64,000 bases of DNA from Glyphotaelius pellucidus (Eukaryota > Arthropoda > Insecta > Trichoptera > Limnephilidae): NCBI GenBank assembly GCA_936435175.1, contig OW386563.1, positions 13,492,694-13,556,693 on the forward strand. Direction: 5' to 3'. Each line of letters starts with the position of its first letter. Within the stretch, counting starts at the first letter, position 1. The translations under genes and the position numbers were made by a program. The notes under the pieces were generated by a model, which did not search any database, was not told the DNA's origin, and saw only the letters and a program-made list of their open reading frames with translations. Positions 51,660 to 63,099 of the stretch are shown one piece after another.

Positions 51660-52065
51660 AATGAGGATTCCAGACAGGAGAATTGTACTCAAGTTGGCTT
51701 CTAACATAAGCAAAATATAACATTTTAATACACTTTATATTGTTAAAGTTTCTAGTTAGCCTAGTTATAAACCCCAACATTTTTAAGCCCTTATTACAGA
51801 TTTCTGTTATGTGGTTAACAAATGAAAGATTTGATTGAAAAGTGATGCCCAAGTCTTTAATTTGCATTAATGTCTGAAGAGCATTGTTATCAATGTTGTA
51901 ATTAAATATCACTGAATTTTTTAATCTAGAAAATCTAACAATTTGACATTTTGAGATATTTAAATAAAGTCTATTTTCCATACACCAAATTAACAATTTG
52001 TTGATATTATCTTGAAGAATGTTGCAATTATTACATATGTAATAATTTTGTGGAAGAGTCACGAA
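51240..52065 (-). pseudogene. older LINE, polymerase C-terminal 272 codons
   Basis: The minus strand is open from 52,062 to 51,244: NKLLIWCMENRLYLNISKCQ (the post-catalytic W......L..N..K motif), LMQIKDLGITFQSNLSF, MLYFAYVRSQLEYNSPVWNP and VQAVERIQNKFLRFLNFKMG. It ends at a stop, with 3' UTR to about 50,900 in the duplicated block. The catalytic domain is absent (5' truncation near 52,065). Uninterrupted coding suggests a fairly recent copy. Confidence 0.85.
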
Positions 52066-52069
52066 AAAA

Positions 52070-52490
52070 ATATGCTAATTAAATTATATAGAACCCATGC
52101 AGAAATATTGAAGGTATTATGCTAAAATTGATTAGTATGTTATTATAGCCTGCTTGTAACTATATTCCGTGCAGTTGAACACATCTTGAGTATCTAAGTG
52201 ACTCAATCCTGATAATGTTGATGAATTAAAAAATAATGTAGATACATAGATTTTTTCGCTTTAATACAGATGCTAGAAAAATATGCTTTTTAATTGTTTT
52301 TTTCTTATTGTGATAAGGGGGAGACAGGTTTATTTTTTATAGAGCTTACAAGGATGGAACAAGGAAGCGAATTTCGGCATTTTCACGAGAATAAGGCGGA
52401 AATTCAAGGCTTGAATACCAATCGAACGGAAGGCAGCTAACTTCATGTCGATAACGCCGGAAGTATTATTATTTTCGGGATTAAAAACAA
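52070..52490. other. unassigned spacer
   Basis: AT-rich, no gene or repeat family recognised. Confidence 0.4.
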
Positions 52491-52494
52491 CCTC

Positions 52495-52690
52495 ACGCCA
52501 CTTTTTTGCTGAAAAATACCAAAAACAGGACATGACATAATTTTTGTATCAAAATAACACCACCTTTGCCAAAAATAACGCCGATTACGTCCAAAAATAA
52601 CACAACTTTCCCAAAATTAACGCGAATTTCGCAAAAATAACACATTTTTATCCAAAATAACCCAAAATTCGTCCAAAAAAACACAAATTT
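52495..52690 (+). repeat. imperfect AAAAATAACNC tandem repeat
   Basis: CCAAAAATAACNC or a near form recurs about every 26-28 bp (near 52,543, 52,570, 52,593, 52,633, 52,654), with variable spacers such as CACCTTTGC and GATTACGT. Decayed minisatellite; minus-strand ORFs through it are artefacts. Confidence 0.6.
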
Positions 52691-52934
52691 TCATAAAACA
52701 AAAATTTGATTTTTTTCAGCACATAATCAAAAAGATCCTTTCGATAGACTTATAAATGAAATTTATAATAGAACTTGTTATAAATTCGTATATTTACCGA
52801 TTTTCAGTAATAATGTATTCCAGCAATCCTTACATATTTCATTAAACATTAAAAAAAACCTATAAACGGTCCACTGTTGAATTTGGCAGCTCTAGTCTGG
52901 AGCCCCAAAATACCTGAAAAATACCCTTGATTCT

Positions 52935-53375
52935 GTGCAGGAACGGGCGGATCTTTTGTTAGATTTCCCTATTTTAACAATCGGATTCCAATCTTTAGAG
53001 TACAGGCGTCAGGTAGGCATGTTATCCTTGTTCTACTGGTATTACAATAGAACTAGCGTCGTTGATCCCTATCGGCATCGGTGCATAGTCGAGAAACACG
53101 CTAAACACGCGCCTAACATACATACACTGTTGACATTTGTCACATGAGAACGGGTCGCTTCAACGACTTGTTCTTGTGTCCAAGAGCTCGACAGTTGAAC
53201 GATTTGCCGATCCTGTGTTTCCTCCCTCCTTTAACATGGGTCTCTTCAAAACTAATGTTCATTCCTTCCTCTCCTCAGAAAGACCCTCCACACAGCATCT
53301 CAGATGACATAGGCCCTGAGGGAAATTGTTTCCTCAGGGCCTCTTGTGTGGAGGTATAAAAAAGTGAATGTAAAA
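52935..53375 (+). pseudogene. LINE-F 3' end
   Basis: Frame 1 (to about 53,145) reads QERADLLLDFPILTIGFQSL then EYRRQVGMLSLFYWYYNRTS. After a shift, MRTGRFNDLFLCPRARQLND continues the same protein region. A 3' UTR has CCTCCACACAGCATCTCAGA, GGCCCTGAGGGAAATTG and an A-rich end at about 53,380. The best guide to the family order here. Confidence 0.75.
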
Positions 53376-53394
53376 AAAAATCCGTAATTTATTT

Positions 53395-53755
53395 ATTTAT
53401 TTATTAACGCCCTTTTTGGGGGGGTTTTACACATGAATAATAAGAGATAAACACATTTATTGTACATAATTGAATTGCCTCAATAACAATATTTTATATT
53501 TGTTTAAAGATAAATTGAAGATGTCCACTGACGTTGTATAATTATTTCCCTCCATTAGTATTCTGGGCAAAGAGGAATACATATGGTAGTTAATCCCACA
53601 ATTTCTGCACTGAAATAAATCCTGACTTCTGGTATTACGTAGTGATATCCGGAAGCTTATCAGTTCAAGCAAAACCGGACTATCAACTAAATCATTTAGA
53701 ATTTTATATATAAATACCAAGTCAGTGAAAATTCTGCTGTCAGATAATGTCTAAT
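53395..53755 (-). pseudogene. older LINE family, second 3' end
   Basis: The minus strand reads VFIYKILNDLVDSPVLLELI then SFRISLRNTRSQDLFQCRNC, nearly identical to 46,965-47,400, with the ATTTATTTATTTATTAACGCC tail at 53,390. Independent insertion truncated at 53,755. Confidence 0.82.
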
Positions 53756-53759
53756 TGAA

Positions 53760-54560
53760 GATGTCCACTGACTTGACTTATTATTCGTAACCCAAAAATT
53801 TTTCTATTTCTAAACAAAATAATTTAAAAAAATTGCAAAAATTTCATTTAATAACTCGTGCAAGTAGGCCATTTTGCGTGGATTAATTTGAAATTTATTC
53901 CTGTCACGTTTTGAATGTCGACATTCTCGTGTAAATCTCGAAACGAAAACGAAAATCCAAAACGAAATCTCCAAAAGTAATATTTTCCATTCTAATTCGT
54001 GTCGCTATAAATCTCATCATAATTTATGTTCGTGTTTCTCGAATTTTGTGCGTCACGAAAACTGGGCGTCTCAAAATAATAAAACACATGTGGAAAGGGA
54101 CTTCAGGGGTGACGTAGACCCACGGCAACGACATATTATTTTTTTAGCACCGTATTTGAACATGGTATTTGAAAGAGAGAGTACAAAAACAATGTTCGTA
54201 GTTGTGAATGATGCATATTTATTTATTTATTTAAGGAACATTAACAGTCTTAGTAATACAATAAACATAAGAGGATGATAAAAAACAGACCAATTATTAA
54301 TGTTCATAGATAGGTATTTAGAAACAAGACTAACTTAATATAAACTAGAATATTTAAAAAAATAATAAGAGTACAAATGTGAATTCAACAAATGGTAAAC
54401 TAATACACAACATTAAAATAAGTGTGATTATAACTGAAATAGACTGCAAAATAGGGATTTGGGTTGGGAAGGGTAAGGGGAGGAGAGGGATAAGGGAAAG
54501 TTGCCAAGTAATATAAAAATATTAGATACAATTAATTCATGTAGATACAATTAATTCATA
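53760..54560. other. unassigned, with a LINE-like tail
   Basis: 54,215-54,330 starts TTTATTTATTTATTTAAGGA and resembles the inverse tail of the 27,045 LINE. Elsewhere there is no recognised gene; a G-rich patch lies at 54,465-54,500. Confidence 0.4.
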
Positions 54561-54569
54561 TGAATGAGT

Positions 54570-55235
54570 TTACTTGGAGCAGATGAATGAGTTTGTGTAT
54601 TTGGGAAGTATGTTTTCGAGAGATGGGAAGACTGATAGACATATTGAAGGAAGGGTAAATGCCGGTAACTCCATTAATGGAGGACTGAACGCCGTTGGCG
54701 GCAACAAAAAACTGTCAAAAGAAGCGAAGCTAGCAGTCCATAATTGGAGTGCTGGTACCTACGCTGATGTATGGCAGTGAGGCATGGAACTGGCAGAGAA
54801 AAGATGAAAGTAGACTGAATGCTGTAGAAATGAGATCCCTGAGACGTATGTGTGGTAAAACCATGCATGATCGCGTGAATAATGTGGAGATCCGCAAATA
54901 ATGCAAGGTTGATGTAAGCGTAATGAATTAGATTAAGAAAGGGACGCTCGGATGGTTTGTGCATGTAAGGCGAATGAATGAGGAAAGGAGTGTAAGGAGA
55001 ATATATGACGCAAACGTGAATGGTAGACGAAGTCGGGGACGCCCGAGGAAGACATAGTGAATTAGATACTTGAGTCAGGCGATGTCAAGAGTCAGAATAA
55101 CAGAAGAGCATGTATGAGGCGATGTATGAATGTGAACGAGGCAAGTAGTGTGTGCCAAGATCGAGCTGTTTGGCGGTCCGTCCTATGCCTACCCCTGCGG
55201 GGAATCGGCGTGATGGTTAGTTAGTTAGTTAGTAT
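54570..55235 (+). pseudogene. RTE-like LINE, polymerase C-terminal relic
   Basis: Across several frames: NEFVYLGSMFSRDGKTDRHI, EGRVNAGNSINGGLNAV, SEAWNWQRKDESRLNAVEMR, SLRRMCGKTMHDRVNNVEIR, then RRIYDANVNGRRSRGRPRKT and VVWRSVL-type sequence. It ends TGGTTAGTTAGTTAGTTAGT. The F.YLGS..S.DG and W......R++A.EMR.LR+..G boxes define RTE-type elements. This links the short RTE-tail fragments elsewhere to their polymerase. Several stops and shifts. Confidence 0.85.
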
Positions 55236-55429
55236 TTGAACATTGCAAGAAGTTCACTTTGGGTGTGCCTAAGTTTTAAATTAAACTTTTTCAAATATCG
55301 ATATTACTGTTTTCAACGATAATTTTATTGACCTGTTTAGTATTACAACAACGTGTACTCCAACAGCCTTACTAATAACAATAAAAAACAATATCCAACC
55401 GGTAAACGGTGTTTTAGTTTAAGAGGGAA

Positions 55430-56485
55430 TAACCTGACAAAACAGGAAATATGTCATTTAAATCAAATTTTAGACATATTGACTCTGTTTCGTGACGCTG
55501 ATTTGGTTTTCTGCGAGTTTGTGTTCCGTTTCAGCCAATAGGATCGGCAGGATTCAGAGTTTTTGAATTCCGCACTTTATGTTGTACCTACCCGATGCAT
55601 CGCTGCATCACGGTCGGTAATAATCGCTAGTCAGTTAGCAACCATCGTAGCGTGATATTTCGCTCTACATTGAAATGTCAATCAATCGGAAGTGTAATAT
55701 GAAGCATAACCCCTATTGTTGTGTATCGTATGCTTTGTGTGACCTTCTTTTGTGAAACGACTCAAGACAAGTGTTATCGAGGGTTAAGAATAACCCAAAA
55801 CCAATATCGCGCGCTTATGGTTATATCTGGGACAGTTACAAGTGTTTGTATCACCGAACAGAAATCAAGCAAGAAGACACAATAGCAGTGAGTACAACTT
55901 AATTGTGTATACCGTATCTTGTTTGGTGATCGGGCACGACTCGTATGGAAGTCCATAAGCGTTTAATTGCAAGAGTGACCAAGTGTCATTTTGACCCCGT
56001 GATTCGTCACGATTCAGACTCTTTTCCACCAACAATTATAAAATTGATTTCTAAAGACTTTTCTTTTATCTAGTAAAGCTTTGTTTTAAAATTTGAGAAA
56101 TTATGTTTATTTTCAGTACACGAAGGTATTACCCTAGGTCATTGGCAGATTTGTTAAATTTTCAAACAAAATTTTGTATTATGCAACATACATTCCAAAT
56201 CAAATCATGATGCAGTAAAATAAATTAATAAATTATTTGGGAAAGCTGCTTTTCAGAATTTTAATTTTAGGTCCAATAAAATCATTGAAAAAAGATCCGC
56301 GCCCTTGTTTTGTGACGAGAATACTTCTGTTTGTCTATTTATTTACAGTCTAACAAACTAATATATTCAAAAAATTACATTCTTATTTTGCTTATATTAT
56401 TGCTTAGACATTATTGAAAAAATTATAAATACTTATGATCAAAAAATAATTAGAAAAAGTATGTAATTTTAATGGTTTTATCATA
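55430..56485 (+). repeat. R700, copy 3, interrupted
   Basis: 55,430-55,491 (CAGGAAATATGTCATTTAAA, TCAAATTTTAGACATATTGA) and 56,010-56,485 (CAGACTCTTTTCCACCAACA, TTTTATCTAGTAAAGCTTTG, CTAGGTCATTGGCAGATTTG, CGCGCCCTTGTTTTGTGACG) are halves of one R700. The last block is missing. Confidence 0.75.
55492..56005. mobile_element. insert in R700 with TCGTGACG ends
   Basis: The insert begins TCGTGACGCTGATTTGG and ends ATTCGTCACGA, an 8-9 nt inverted match. GACTCTGTT before and GACTCTTTT after (offset by four bases) may be a 9-bp duplication. A minus-strand ORF inside is unrecognised. Novel small transposon or coincidence. Confidence 0.45.
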
Positions 56486-56499
56486 AGGGGAATTATTTA

Positions 56500-56780
56500 T
56501 TACTCAAGGCCTCCTGTGTGGGGCTAAGGTAAATAAAAACAAAGAATATTGCATTCCTCATTATCTAAAAATGTTATATTTAGAGATGTCTGACTAATCA
56601 ACTGTACGATCGATATTTATATTTCTTTTTACGCGAATACCGCATAAGAGTCCCAACTGCTCCCGTTTGGAGCTAGTGAGACTCTTGCGTACAACAGTGT
56701 GTTGTGAGGCTGAAGTTAGCGGAAAGGGTAAGATAGTGAAGTACCTGGATATTCAGATCCGGTCGCTTTACCCCTTTTAA
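56500..56780. repeat. LINE-F tail piece and SINE body
   Basis: ACTCAAGGCCTCCTGTGTGG at 56,503 is a LINE-F/G end. 56,645-56,775 holds inverse SINE-body motifs (CCCAACTGCTCCCGTTTGGA, AGTACCTGGATATTCAGATC). Confidence 0.55.
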
Positions 56781-56808
56781 GGTATTTAAATATATCAATA
56801 AACTATTT

Positions 56809-57666
56809 GGTAATGCGCATTTTCATCCAAAATATTCCCGAGAAAACATACCTCAACAAAATATCTACTAAAACCTTACTTAACCTAACCTAACAAAAAA
56901 ATGGGACAAAAATCATATAGACCACAATAATTTATTTATGTCTTTACAGGATGTCTGTATTATTTTTGTCCAATTTTTTGTTAGGTTAGGTTAGGTTAAG
57001 TTAGTTTTCAGTAGATATTTTGTTGGGGGATGTTTTGTCCGTAAGATATTTTGTCGGAGGATATTTTGTCGGGGATCTTTTGTTGGGGATATTTTGTCGG
57101 GGACATTTTGTCGGGGTTATTTTTTTGGGTATATTTTATCAGAGCATATTTTATCGGGGATCTTTTGTCGGGATATATTTTGTCGGGGATATTTTGTCGG
57201 GGATTATTTTTCTGGGATATTTTTCAGAGAATATTTTGTCGGGGATATTTGGTCTGTGATATTTTGTCGGGGATATTTTGTCACAGGATATTTTGTCAGA
57301 GCATATTTTGTCAGAGGATATTTTGTTGGGGATATTTTGTCAAAGGATATTTTGTTGGGGATATTTTGTCGGGGATATTTTGTCAGAGGATATTTTGTTG
57401 GGGATATTTTGTCGGGGATATTTTGTCAGAGGATATTTTGTTGGGGATATTTTGTCAGAGGATATTTTGTTGGGGATATTTTGTCAGAGGATATTTTGTT
57501 GGGGATATTTTGTCGGGGATATTTTGTCAGAGGATATTTTGTTGAGGATATTTTGTCAAAGGATATTTTGTTGGGGATATTTTGTCGGGGATATTTTGTC
57601 AGAGGATATTTTGCCGAGGATATTTTGTTGGGGATATTTTGTCGCGGGATGAAAAACCGCGAAACC
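56809..57666. mobile_element. FB15 foldback element, copy 3
   Basis: The left end GGTAATGCGCATTTTCATCC and the right end (inward) GGTTTCGCGGTTTTTCATCC CGCGACAAAATA agree with copy 2. Flanks AAACTATTT and AAATTTTTT agree at 6 of 9 bases. The core (about 56,843-57,045) is inverted around TTTGTCC / GGGACAAAA with CCTAA and TTAGG runs. The right arm holds about 40 units of 15 bp close to GGATATTTTGTCGGG; the left arm is barely expanded, the reverse of copy 1. Confidence 0.8.
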
Positions 57667-57742
57667 AAATTTTTTTTTAATTTTTTTATTAAGTCCTGGT
57701 AATTTTTTTTTGCCTTAGACACAGGATAAAATAAAAAAAAAA

Positions 57743-58025
57743 CATGTATTTGATAATACAGTCAATCTTGTTTCTAAAACCGATTTAAAATCTAATCAAA
57801 TATCACACCTTGTCTATGATAATATTAAAAGCCTTGAAAAACCTGCTTGGATTGAAAAACGTGTAGCAATTTAGGCGAATTCTTTCATTGAAGCAATTAA
57901 ATCAAAAAATTTAATTAAAAATATCATTATAAACACATCCATTTACAGAAAATCTCCCATTATACAATACATCACAACACAAATGAGATTCAAAACTGGT
58001 TTTCTAACCCGAAGCCCATTTCATA
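57743..58025 (+). pseudogene. unrecognised open stretch with one stop
   Basis: A frame starting near 57,743 stays open for about 94 codons except for one TAG at 57,872: KTDLKSNQISHLVYDNIKSL, KPAWIEKRVAI, then ANSFIEAIKSKNLIKNIIIN and QMRFKTGFLTRSPFHMS. Codon bias looks protein-like. I cannot name it; a fragment of a transposon ORF is likely. Confidence 0.4.
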
Positions 58026-58189
58026 TGAGCCAATTTATCGCGCTGATTCGGTTTTTATTTGACATTCAAAAAGTCTCGTAAACGGTTGTGCAATTCAGCC
58101 GACCACTATTTGACTAATAGCTGAAAAGGGCAGAGAGTGATCGGTTAAACGGAGTTCAGAAAAATCAAAATGGTGCTGAATTTCGTTTT

Positions 58190-58595
58190 TTTATTACGTT
58201 TGCCGTGTGTCGTTTTTGGGGATGCTGTGTGAAGGGTCTTGTTAGGGAAAGAAAGGAGAGAAGGGAAGAAAATATATGTGAGGCGTGTTAGGAGTCTATG
58301 TATCAATGTGTCCAGGAATGACGAAGGTATGAATCCATCCCTCCCACTGCGGCTCAAGGTGATGGGTTGAAAAGGCCTCCCCAAATCTGGCCCGATCTGG
58401 CCCGTCACGCAGTAGATGGGCAAACACATCCGCCGCCAAGACCTATACAAACCTCACCCCAGGAACCAGAGCACCCATGTTCAAGCCACCAAACGTAGCG
58501 CACACTTTGCGATGACCTATAGCGGGGGTTGGTCGTCCAATCAATGGTTCCCAGGGCGGCGGTACCCATACTCGCCTTCCAAATTCATTATGGCA
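58190..58595 (+). repeat. G-element, 5' truncated
   Basis: GATGCTGTGTGAAGGGTCTT, GAATCCATCCCTCCCACTGC, CCGCCAAGACCTATACAAAC, CACCAAACGTAGCG, GGTCGTCCAATCAATGGTTC, CCCATACTCGCCTTCCAAAT. Confidence 0.75.
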
Positions 58596-58689
58596 ATGCT
58601 TCACATATTTCATTATACTGTCGAAAAGTAAACTTCACTGTTTAAAATGGTGTAATGATGCTTGCTGTAAAACAACACATAAATCAGAT

Positions 58690-61288
58690 GATGTAAAAAC
58701 GAGTATCAACGACGTAAGAAGTAAAAAAATAGTATCAACAACTTACAAAAGTAAAAAAGAGTATCAACAACGTACAAAAGTAAAAAGAAGTATCCACAAC
58801 GTAAGAAGTTAAAGATGAGTATCATCACTGTACAAAAGTAAAAATGAGTATCAACAACGTACAAAAGTTAAAAAAAGTATCAACAACGTAAGAAGTAAAA
58901 AAAGAGTATCAACAACTTACAAAAGTAAAAACGAGTATCAACAACGTACACAAGTAAAAACGAGTATCAACAACGTACAAAAGTAAAAACGAGTATCAAC
59001 AACGTACAAAAGTAAAAACGAGTATCAACAACGTACAAAAGTAAAAACGAGTATCAACAACGTACCAAAGTAAAAACGAGTATCAACAACGTACAAAAGT
59101 AAAAACTAGTATCAACAACGTACAAAAGTAAAAACGAGTATCAACAACGTACACAAGTAAAAACGAGTATCAACAACGTACAAAAGTAAAAACGAGTATC
59201 AACAACGTACAAAAGTAAAAACGAGTATCAACAACGTACAAAAGTAAAAACGAGTATCAACAACGTACAAAAGTAAAAACGAGTATCAACAACGTACAAA
59301 AGTAAAAACGAGTATCAACAACGTACAAAAGTAAAAACGAGTATCAACAACGTACCAAAGTAAAAACGAGTATCAACAACGTACAAAAGTAAAAACTAGT
59401 ATCAACAACGTACAAAAGTAAAAACGAGTATCAACAACGTACACAAGTAAAAACGAGTATCAACAACGTACAAAAGTAAAAACGAGTATCAACAACGTAC
59501 AAAAGTAAAAACGAGTATCAACAACGTACAAAAGTAAAAACGAGTATCAACAACGTACAAAAGTAAAAACGAGTATCAACAATGTACACAAGTAAAAACG
59601 AGTATCAACAACGTACCAAAGTAAAAACGAGTATCAACAACGTACAAAAGTAAAAAATAGTATCAACAACGTACAAAAGTAAAAACGAGTATCAACAACG
59701 TACACAAGTAAAAACGAGTATCAACAACGTACAAAAGTAAAAACGAGTATCAACAACGTACAAAAGTAAAAACGAGTATCAACAACGTACAAAAGTAAAA
59801 ACGAGTATCAACAACGTACAAAAGTAAAAACGAGTATCAACAACGTACAAAAGTAAAAACGAGTATCAACAACGTACACAAGTAAAAACGAGTATCAACA
59901 ACGTACAAAAGTAAAAACGAGTATCAACAACGTACAAAAGTAAAAACGAGTATCAACAACGTACAAAAGTTAAAACTATTATCAACAACGTACAAAAGTA
60001 AAAACGAGTATCAACAACGTACAAAAGTAAAAACGAGTATCAACAACGTACAAAAGTAAAAACGAGTATCAACAACGTACAAAAGTAAAAACGAGTATCA
60101 ACAATGTACACAAGTAAAAACGAGTATCAACAACATACAAAAGTAAAAACGAGTATCAACAACGTACAAAAGTAAAAACGAGTATCAACAACGTACAAAA
60201 GTAAAAACTAGTATCAACAACGTACAAAAGTAAAAACGAGTATCAACAACGTACACAAGTAAAAACGAGTATCAACAACGTACAAAAGTAAAAACGAGTA
60301 TCAACAACGTACAAAAGTAAAAACGAGTATTAACAACGTACACAAGTAAAAACGAGTATCAACAACGTACAAAAGTAAAAACGAGTATCAACAACGTACA
60401 CAAGTAAAAACGAGTATCAACAACGTACAAAAGTAAAAACGAGTATCAACAACGTACAAAAGTAAAAACGAGTATTAACAACGTACACAAGTAAAAACGA
60501 GTATCAACAACGTACAAAAGTAAAAACGAGTATCAACAACGTACAAAAGTAAAAACGAGTATCAACAACGTACAAAAGTAAAAACGAGTATTAACAACGT
60601 ACACAAGTAAAAACGAGTATCAACAACGTACAAAAGTAAAAACGAGTATCAACAACGTACACAAGTAAAAACGAGTATCAACAACGTACAAAAGTAAAAA
60701 CGAGTATCAACAACGTACAAAAGTAAAAACGAGTATTAACAACGTACACAAGTAAAAACGAGTATCAACAACGTACAAAAGTAAAAACGAGTATCAACAA
60801 CGTACAAAAGTAAAAACGAGTATCAACAACGTACAAAAGTAAAAACGAGTATTAACAACGTACACAAGTAAAAACGAGTATCAACAACGTACAAAAGTAA
60901 AAACGAGTATCAACAACGTACACAAGTAAAAACGAGTATCAACAACGTACAAAAGTAAAAACGAGTATCAACAACGTACAAAAGTAAAAACGAGTATTAA
61001 CAACGTACACAAGTAAAAACGAGTATCAACAACGTACAAAAGTAAAAACGAGTATCAACAACGTACACAAGTAAAAACGAGTATCAACAACGTACAAAAG
61101 TAAAAACGAGTATCAACAACGTACACAAGTAAAAACGAGTATCAACAACGTACAAAAGTAAAAACGAGTATCAACAACGTACAAAAGTAAAAACGAGTAT
61201 TAACAACGTACACAAGTAAAAACGAGTATCAACAACGTACAAAAGTAAAAACGAGTATTAACAACGTACACAAGTAAAAACTAGTATC
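58690..61288 (+). repeat. 29-bp satellite with higher-order repeats (about 89 units)
   Basis: Unit GTATCAACAACGTACAAAAG plus TAAAAACGA, exact 29-bp period. The first eight units are diverged (TAAGAAGT variants); the rest are almost identical. Marker variants recur at multiples of 29: ACCAAAG at 59,062, 59,352 (10 units) and 59,612 (9 units); GTATTAAC at 60,327, 60,472, 60,588, 60,733, 60,849, 60,994, i.e. alternating 5 and 4 units, a 261-bp higher-order unit. No coding frame survives. Confidence 0.97.
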
Positions 61289-61289
61289 G

Positions 61290-61735
61290 CAACTATCGTT
61301 GCTCGTTGGCACTGATTTAATCACGTGGTATGGAGAATTTAGTATGAAATTACTCCGCTAGACTAGTCCATGTGAAATGGGCACATCGTCGAGAAACGCA
61401 AATAATACAATGTCTCCTGTCAAATAAAATTAATCGAAAATCGATAAATTATATCCATTTATAATAGGAATAAAATATACTAGAAAGAATCTTGTGGTAA
61501 AACAGAATTACAAACCTAAATTCAATAAAAACCGAGATATAACATTCAAATAAATTAATTTCAATATATCAGATATAATAAATACATCAGTATACCTATA
61601 TCCTATATTTACACGGTGTTCGGAAACTCGTCGTAGATACAAGATACAACCGGGAATCTGGTGAATCTAAATCACAGAGAAGTCAAAAAAAATTTTTTTT
61701 TCGGCAACGGTTTAAACTTTTTTTATATGAATATA
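61290..61735. other. unassigned spacer
   Basis: TCGTTGCTCGTTGGCACTGA and GAAACGCAAATAATACAAT occur, but no family or gene is recognised. A similar TTGCTCGATGGCACTGAC is at 63,910. Confidence 0.4.
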
Positions 61736-61975
61736 CCTCACAACAGTCCCAGCTGCTTCCACCTGGAGCCAGTGAGACTACAGCATCCCCAATTGGAGTA
61801 TGTTGTGATGCTAAAGGTAGTGGGGAAGAGGAAGATGGGGAAGTACCTGGCTATTCAGATCTGGTCACTAAACACGGCTAAAGCCATTTCAAGCAACGTT
61901 TCAATTTGAATGTTGGTCTTACAACAGGGCGATACTGAGAGTATCTTCCACTCTGGACGCGCTGCAAATAGGAAA
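61736..61975 (-). repeat. SINE body, minus strand
   Basis: CAGTCCCAGCTGCTTCCACC, CATCCCCAATTGGAGTATGT, ACCTGGCTATTCAGATCTGG, GGGCGATACTGAGAGTATCT. No tRNA head. Confidence 0.72.
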
Positions 61976-62135
61976 CGTTTCCTCCAATTTCCACAAAACC
62001 TTGAAAAATTATACTTAAACATTGCTCGTGAATCACTATCTATTGGTGAAAACCGCATGAAAATCGGTTCAGTAGGTTTTGAGTTTATCGCGAACAGACA
62101 GACAGACGCGACGGAGGACTTTGTTTTATAATATG
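61976..62135 (+). repeat. LINE-tail-like repeat
   Basis: TATTGGTGAAAACCGCATGA, AAATCGGTTCAGTAGGTTTT, GAGTTTATCGCGAACAGACA and GACAGACGCGAC, a phrase typical of insect LINE 3' ends. No ORF. Confidence 0.5.
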
Positions 62136-62145
62136 TAGTGATTTT

Positions 62146-62398
62146 CCTCAAACACTTTAAGTTGTAAAGCTCTTAAAAAATATAAATATATATATATGTT
62201 TATTAATCTTGAAGTTAATATCTATATATTCCTCACGTCGAAACAATTATATGAAATTCTCTCGATATAAAAAAATCACCAACTCTGCTCCGAAAATTAT
62301 TGTAAACACGTATTTTTCAGTTATTTTAAAAGTTAATGTATGAAAAATTTCACAATGTTTCATTCGTATTTACATATCTCTATAGGCCTTAAGCCGCC
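62146..62398 (+). mobile_element. TTAA-MITE, partial
   Basis: AGTTGTAAAGCTCTTAAAAA, CCTCACGTCGAAACAATTAT, ATGAAATTCTCTCGATATAA, ATTTCACAATGTTTCATTCG, ending ATAGGCC before TTAA, which it shares with the next copy. Confidence 0.7.
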
Positions 62399-62402
62399 AC
62401 TA

Positions 62403-62820
62403 CCCGAATTTCTACTGATTTCTTGCATATCTCCCTTGAAAATTTGAAGTTTTTAAGCTCTTAAAAAAATATATGTTATTTTTGAAGATATTTTCCATAA
62501 ACCCCCACGCCGAAACGCAAATTATATGAAATTCTCTCGATAGAAAAAAATCGCAAAGTATGCTCCGAAAATTTTTATTTTAAAGCCTGTCTCTATTATT
62601 TAACAAATTATATGTATGAAAAAATTCACAGTGTTTCTTTGAACATTGTTTTAGACAACCCCCACGAGATTTTTGCTCTATTCTAAACGAGTCGTGTTTT
62701 GTGAAACATTATCCCAATTTTCACTTAAATATTATCGTATTTAATATTAGAGCGCTCCCTCTAACATTCGTGTTTACATATATCTCCTTCTTCTTCTTTT
62801 TGGGCGGATCCTACCGGGCC
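62403..62820 (+). mobile_element. TTAA-MITE, complete
   Basis: TTAA at 62,399-62,402 and 62,821-62,824. Starts GCCGCCACTACCCGAATTTC. It belongs to the same subfamily as 46,122-46,544. Confidence 0.85.
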
Positions 62821-63099
62821 TTAAAGACTGCATTGCGTTTATTCTCTATTGGCTAATTTCCACATTATGCGCCGCAGGCTGACAGTTTTACGAGCCTGTT
62901 TTCGCCCCCTGGCCGCAGTATTAAATTTATTTTAATTTGATTTATGTATTTCCATATACCATTCGCTTTTATGCGTTTTCAGAAAGCGCGAATTTTCGCC
63001 CCAAAAATTAATAAATTTAGTTTAAAATTACGCGAGGGCGACTTTTTCATATAATTTTTATGAATTTTTAATTCAATGATTTTTTTAATGTGAATATTG

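Noticed and set aside
57020..57722. ORFs up to 202 codons in FB15 copy 3
   Set aside because: Same minisatellite artefact as copies 1 and 2.
58690..61288. CRISPR-like array with 29-bp repeats
   Set aside because: Units are directly adjacent with no spacers between them; it is a minisatellite.
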